A stretch of DNA of 64,000 nt from contig NZ_WUMO01000001.1 in assembly GCF_009826975.1 (NCBI RefSeq), positions 124,001 to 188,000 on the forward strand, read 5' to 3'. Positions 60,191 through 64,000 of this stretch are shown here, one piece after another. Origin of the DNA: Flavobacterium sp. HBTb2-11-1. Its GTDB lineage: Bacteria; Bacteroidota; Bacteroidia; Flavobacteriales; Flavobacteriaceae. The number at the start of each line of letters is the position of its first letter. Position 1 is the first letter of the stretch. Under the pieces are notes generated by a model, which saw only the letters and a program-made list of their open reading frames with translations, did not search any database and was not told where the DNA came from. The translations under genes and the position numbers were made by a program.

Positions 60191-61540
60191 ATGAAAAAAT
60201 TTTTCAAAGTACTTCTTCTTGTTTTGGTTCTTGCTTTTTTGTATTTCGGATTTACGACCTATCCGAAGCTTGATTTGATTTCTGGTTTCTCGGCCAAAAG
60301 TGTTGCGTCAGGGCATTTTATTGACAATCGTCCGTTGGATTTAATTCAGAAAACCGACAATGATATCAATTTGGTTGATTTGGCTAAAAACTCAATCGAT
60401 GATGCTGGGAAATTTGCTATTTCTTCTGTTTACGGATTGAAAGAAAGGAAAGCTATTTATCGCGAAGGTCTTGGGGCAACTTTGATTAACGATGATTTTG
60501 ATATTACAAAACCATATCTGCTTCCAAAAAGAACAAAATTAGAAAACAATCTTCCTTTTCCATACGGAAATAACGAACCAAAAGATTCTACTTTCGCGAA
60601 TATTGATTATTCCAAATTGAAAAAAGCGGTTGATAATGCGTTTGATAAAACGGGAGGAAGAATTAAAAGAACTCGTGCAATTGTCGTTTTATACAAAGAT
60701 CATTTAATTGCCGAAAAATACGATACAGGTTTTAATAAAGACAGTAAAATTCTAGGTTGGTCGATGACCAAAAGTATAACAAGTTCTGCTTTTGGAGTTC
60801 TGGCAAAACAAGGAAAAATCGATATTTATAAACCTGCGCCAGTTGCAGAATGGCAAAAGGATGAACGAAAAAACATTACGCTTAACGATTTGCTTCACAT
60901 GAATTCTGGTTTAGAATGGGAAGAAAATTACAGTACGATTTGCGATGCAACAAAAATGCTTTTTCAAGCCGAAGATATGGGAAAAGTGCAATTGGAAAAA
61001 CCTGCTCAATTTAAACCAAATACGCATTGGAATTATTCTTCAGGAACAACCAATTTATTGTCACTGATTTTAAGAAGACATTTTAAAACACAGCAAGAAT
61101 ATCTAGATTTTTGGTACAGTGCCGTAATCGACAAAATCGGAATGAATTCGATGATTGTAGAACAAGATATGTCTGGAACCTTTGTAGGTTCATCATACGG
61201 ATGGGCAACTCCAAGAGACTGGTCAAAATTTGGATTATTATATCTTCATAAAGGAAACTGGAACGGAGAGCAAATCCTTGATGAAAGCTGGGTAAAATAT
61301 ACAGCAACTCCAACCAATACTTCTGAAGGAAAATACGGAGCACAATTCTGGTTAAACGCAGGAGGAAAATTTCCAGACGTTCCTCGTGATATGTTTTATT
61401 GCAGTGGTTACCAAGGGCAAATGGTAGCGATTATTCCGTCAAAAGATATGGTGATTGTGAGAATGGGGGTGAGGGAAGAAGAACCAGGATTTGATTTTAA
61501 TGGGTTTTTGAGGGATGTAATTGATAGTTTGAGGAAATAA
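60191..61540 (+). CDS. serine hydrolase, beta-lactamase/class C family
   Basis: 449 aa. One N-terminal hydrophobic helix (VLLLVLVLAFLYFGFTTY), so anchored or exported. The SxxK motif is GWSMTKSIT with Ser191 and Lys194; the tyrosine motif lies in HWNYSSGTTNLL; the third motif is probably FYCSGYQGQM. Esterase or peptidase in the periplasm; true beta-lactamase activity is not implied. Its orientation is opposite to the suf genes on both sides, so it interrupts that cluster. Confidence 0.88.
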   Translation: MKKFFKVLLLVLVLAFLYFGFTTYPKLDLISGFSAKSVASGHFIDNRPLDLIQKTDNDINLVDLAKNSIDDAGKFAISSVYGLKERKAIYREGLGATLINDDFDITKPYLLPKRTKLENNLPFPYGNNEPKDSTFANIDYSKLKKAVDNAFDKTGGRIKRTRAIVVLYKDHLIAEKYDTGFNKDSKILGWSMTKSITSSAFGVLAKQGKIDIYKPAPVAEWQKDERKNITLNDLLHMNSGLEWEENYSTICDATKMLFQAEDMGKVQLEKPAQFKPNTHWNYSSGTTNLLSLILRRHFKTQQEYLDFWYSAVIDKIGMNSMIVEQDMSGTFVGSSYGWATPRDWSKFGLLYLHKGNWNGEQILDESWVKYTATPTNTSEGKYGAQFWLNAGGKFPDVPRDMFYCSGYQGQMVAIIPSKDMVIVRMGVREEEPGFDFNGFLRDVIDSLRK

Positions 61541-61542
61541 TT

Positions 61543-61911
61543 ATGAAGTATAAATTAAATCATGAAATTAGTTTTTGGTATAATTTAGTTTCAAAAATAA
61601 TTTTCATAGGCTCATTAGGCTTTTTGCTTTATAGTGCGTTTGTGGAAACCCTTGCCTTGTTATTATGTATAGTGTTTTCTTTGTCTTCGTTTATTTTGAT
61701 GCAAATGTTCAAGAAATATAAAACAATAGAATTTGATGAAAAAAGTATTTATTTTGATGATACTAAAGTTGATTTAAAAGATGTTGAAGAGATAGGTTTG
61801 GGCAAAATAACATTCAAAATAAATTTGGAAAAAGATCCAATAAACTTTTTTTACTCACCTCTTAGTAACAATTTTAATTTGCTAAAAACCTTTCACAAGG
61901 AAGAAGTTTAA
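61543..61911 (+). CDS. small membrane protein of unknown function
   Basis: 122 aa, starting 2 bp after the hydrolase stop. Two hydrophobic helices (about 16-32 and 35-50), then a soluble tail (YKTIEFDEKSIYFDDTKVDLK) like a membrane-bound PH-type domain. Probably co-expressed with the hydrolase. Family not recognised. Confidence 0.65.
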   Translation: MKYKLNHEISFWYNLVSKIIFIGSLGFLLYSAFVETLALLLCIVFSLSSFILMQMFKKYKTIEFDEKSIYFDDTKVDLKDVEEIGLGKITFKINLEKDPINFFYSPLSNNFNLLKTFHKEEV

Positions 61912-61918
61912 CTGCAAT

Positions 61919-61936
61919 CCCGATAGCTATCGGGAG
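61919..61936. repeat. palindrome TCCCGATAGCTATCGGGA
   Basis: Perfect 18-bp palindrome just after the small membrane protein gene, a dispersed type in flavobacterial intergenic DNA. Confidence 0.65.
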
Positions 61937-61949
61937 CCAAGTAAAAAGC

Positions 61950-62018
61950 GCAAAGTTCACAAGCTTAATGAAAAACTTTGCGAACCTTGCGTAAATCTTA
62001 GCGCTCTTTGCGGTTAAA
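61950..62018 (+). repeat. GCAAAG-type dispersed repeat
   Basis: GCGCAAAGTTCACAAG, AACTTTGCGAACCTTGCGTA, AATCTTAGCGCTCTTTGCGG: same family as at 4235 and 33580. It fills the gap to sufD. Confidence 0.65.
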
Positions 62019-62022
62019 TGAA

Positions 62023-63339
62023 TTACAAATCAAATCCTAAATTCACACCTAATTTCATGGCAATGATTTTAGTAATTCTTTGTTTTAATTCTGGTATTTT
62101 GATGCTTTCGATAACGGCATTTGAGAATGCGTACATCAATAAAGCTTTAGCTTCTTTTTTCGGGATTCCGCGTGACTGCATGTAGAACATTGCTGTTTCG
62201 TCCAATTGTCCCACAGTACATCCGTGAGAACATTTTACATCATCAGCAAAAATTTCCAATTGAGGTTTTGCATTGATAGTTGCTTTGTCACTCAATAAAA
62301 TATTGTTGCTTTTTTGGAAAGCATTTGTTTTTTGAGCTTCTTTTTCAACCAAAACTTTTCCGTTGAAAACTCCTGTCGAACGATCAGAGAAAATTCCTTT
62401 ATAATCTTGGAAACTTTCGCAGTTCGGCGTTGCGTGGTTTACCAAAGTATAATGGTCAACGTGTTGTTTGTCATTTAAGATAGAAATTCCGTTAAGTGTA
62501 CTTGTCAATCTTTCTCCGAAATGGTAAAAGTTTAAGTTGTTACGAGTTAAATTTCCTCCAAATGAGAAAGTATGAACAGACGCATGGCTTTCTTGCTGTT
62601 GAGAAACGTAAGTATTGTCAATTAAATTCGCTTCGTTATTATCGTTTTGAATTTTGTAATAATCAACAATCGCACGTTTTTGGGCAAAAATCTCTGTAAC
62701 AGAGTTTGTTAAAACCGGATTTTCGTTCAAACTTTGGTGACGCTCAATAATTTGAACATGTGAATTTTCGCCCACAATAACCAAATTTCTTGGCTGAACC
62801 ATTAAAGCAGCTTCATTTCCAGTTGAGAAATACATAATCTCAATTGGTTTGTCAGCCACCTTTTTCTTTGGGATATTGATAAATGCACCTTCAATTGCAA
62901 AAGCCGTATTCAATGAAGTCAAGCTGTCATCTTTACTCGCAATTTGATTAAAGTAGGTATCAATAACCATTTTATATTTTGGTTTGGTCAATGCCGAAGA
63001 CATTAAGCAAACATCGATTCCGTCATGCGTTGTAGAAGATAAATGCGAACTGAAAACCCCATCGATAAATACTAATTTGTAAGTATCAATTTCGTGTAAA
63101 AAGTATTTTTTTACTTGGTTAAATTCGATTGCATTTTCTTGCTTTGGAAAAACCGTAAAGTCATTTTTTAGGATGGCATTTAACGATGTATATTTCCAAG
63201 CTTCTTCTTTTTTGGTTGGGAAACCTTTATTTTCGAAGTTTTTTAAAGCATTTGTGCGTATGTCATGTAAATCTGAATGTACATCGACACGCTCTTCAAA
63301 AGCCATAAAAGACGATACTAATTTTTCTTTTAAATCCAT
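62023..63339 (-). CDS. sufD: Fe-S cluster assembly protein SufD
   Basis: 438 aa. Part of the SufBC2D scaffold. N-terminal helical region with KKEEAWKYTSLNAIL, then the beta-helix core and the conserved C-terminal DDVKCSHGCTVGQLDETAMF, with MQSRGIPKKEAKALLMYAF after it. It follows sufC, with 66 bp between that contain a GTTATGA heptamer repeat. Confidence 0.95.
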   Translation of the reverse strand: MDLKEKLVSSFMAFEERVDVHSDLHDIRTNALKNFENKGFPTKKEEAWKYTSLNAILKNDFTVFPKQENAIEFNQVKKYFLHEIDTYKLVFIDGVFSSHLSSTTHDGIDVCLMSSALTKPKYKMVIDTYFNQIASKDDSLTSLNTAFAIEGAFINIPKKKVADKPIEIMYFSTGNEAALMVQPRNLVIVGENSHVQIIERHQSLNENPVLTNSVTEIFAQKRAIVDYYKIQNDNNEANLIDNTYVSQQQESHASVHTFSFGGNLTRNNLNFYHFGERLTSTLNGISILNDKQHVDHYTLVNHATPNCESFQDYKGIFSDRSTGVFNGKVLVEKEAQKTNAFQKSNNILLSDKATINAKPQLEIFADDVKCSHGCTVGQLDETAMFYMQSRGIPKKEAKALLMYAFSNAVIESIKIPELKQRITKIIAMKLGVNLGFDL

Positions 63340-63347
63340 TTTCTTAG

Positions 63348-63378
63348 TTGTAAGTTATGAGTTATGAGTTATGAGTTT
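63348..63378. repeat. GTTATGA heptamer repeat between sufC and sufD
   Basis: Three full GTTATGA-type units in tandem plus partial ends, in the 66-bp gap. Slippage-prone simple repeat. Confidence 0.6.
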
Positions 63379-63405
63379 TTGCAAACTGCAAACTGTAACT
63401 CTAAA

Positions 63406-64000
63406 CTAGTTTTCTGCCTTGATCCAATCGTAACCCTTTTCCTCTAGCTCATATGCTAATTCTTTTCCTCCAGATTTTACGATTCTTCCGTTGTAAAGAA
63501 CGTGAACGAAATCAGGAACGATATAATCTAACAAACGTTGGTAGTGTGTAATTACGATAATAGCGTTTTTGTCGCTTTTTAATTTGTTTACACCATTAGC
63601 AACGATTCTTAAAGCATCGATATCAAGACCAGAATCGGTTTCGTCAAGGATAGCTAATTTTGGCTCTAACATTGCCATTTGGAAAATCTCGTTTCTTTTT
63701 TTCTCTCCTCCAGAAAATCCTTCGTTAAGAGAACGAGAAAGGAATTTACGGTCAATTTCTAATAATTCAGATTTCTCGCGAATTACTTTCAACATTTCGT
63801 TAGCAGGCATTTCTTCTTGTCCGTTTGCTTTACGAGTTTCGTTGATAGCCGTTTTCATGAAGTTAGTGACGCTAACTCCAGGAATTTCTACTGGATATTG
63901 AAAAGAAAGGAAAACTCCTTTGTGCGCTCTTTCTTCAGGAGCTAAATCAGCAAGATCTTCTCCGTCAAGAATTACTTCACCATCTGTAACTTCATAGTTT
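63406..64000 (-). CDS. sufC: Fe-S cluster assembly ATPase SufC, 5' end cut by the window
   Basis: The frame is open to the window edge, so the first part (with Walker A) is missing. Visible: EVILDGEDLADLAPEERAH, the Q-loop FLSFQYPVEIPG, signature EGFSGGEKKRNEI, Walker B LAILDETDSGLD and H-loop VITHYQRLLDY. These are SufC hallmarks. An internal Met at 63858 is not the start, since conserved sequence precedes it. First SUF gene in the window; sufB is expected beyond the edge. Confidence 0.95.
   Translation of the reverse strand, partial: NYEVTDGEVILDGEDLADLAPEERAHKGVFLSFQYPVEIPGVSVTNFMKTAINETRKANGQEEMPANEMLKVIREKSELLEIDRKFLSRSLNEGFSGGEKKRNEIFQMAMLEPKLAILDETDSGLDIDALRIVANGVNKLKSDKNAIIVITHYQRLLDYIVPDFVHVLYNGRIVKSGGKELAYELEEKGYDWIKAEN

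Overview
The window looks like a chromosomal piece of a Flavobacterium (Bacteroidota). It is AT-rich. Several promoters have the Bacteroidota form TTG-N17-23-TAnnTTTG. The gene families are typical of the genus: IPExxxVDY, DUF2480, DUF3078, DUF4136, DUF5689, GxxExxY, long-form PurF and a TonB-dependent receptor. Small dispersed palindromic repeats of flavobacterial type are scattered between genes. Naming the genus is inference; the phylum-level call is firm.

Layout. 1-5.8 kb: housekeeping genes (3' end of an aldose epimerase, OsmC protein, a Phd/ParE-type toxin-antitoxin pair, tRNA-Leu, prs, L25/Ctc, pth, sod). 5.88-6.32 kb: three tandem ~183-bp units, each of which looks like a ~72-nt small RNA gene on the minus strand. 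6.4-17.1 kb: purF, a PfkB kinase, an ECF sigma factor with a probable anti-sigma partner, divergent from a DUF6249 membrane protein, rnhA, purN, then the conserved acpP-fabF-rnc-IPExxxVDY-pyk group. 17.2-24.5 kb: a palindrome-rich 550-bp region followed by a co-linear sulfatase locus (sulfatase, HAD lipoprotein, outer-membrane barrel, DUF2252, sulfatase). 24.8-35.7 kb: envelope lipoprotein, membrane-anchored AraC regulator, BamA-like barrel, C1 peptidase, an orphan 765-aa membrane protein, an XRE regulator, a repeat-rich stretch, two identical tRNA-Asn genes and rseP.

36.0-44.4 kb is the most interesting part: a bacteriocin-type secretion locus. It has a small HTH gene, three double-glycine precursor peptides (53, 43 and 49 aa) and four more tiny membrane peptides (32-57 aa), all below usual gene-finding size. 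It also has an HlyD-type adaptor, a C39-peptidase ABC exporter, an unknown protein, a DUF3267 HExxH membrane protein, a DUF2007 protein, and a second ABC permease/ATPase pair that could give self-protection. A repeated hairpin-plus-promoter box stands before two precursor transcription units and, in degenerate form, before the orphan peptides. Several small peptides share a GxxxG helix-packing motif with the first precursor's core.

44.5-55.2 kb: an old yellow enzyme, an oxidoreductase whose 3' end is tandemly duplicated with a palindromic repeat, an MFS transporter, a TonB-dependent receptor with a DUF5689 lipoprotein, an exported protein and hflX. 55.3-64 kb: the SUF iron-sulfur assembly genes on the minus strand (sufC partial, sufD, sufS, lipoprotein, sufE, DUF59/SufT-like, DUF2480, DUF3078). 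They are interrupted by an opposite-strand serine hydrolase pair and by a GxxExxY gene flanked by direct repeats.
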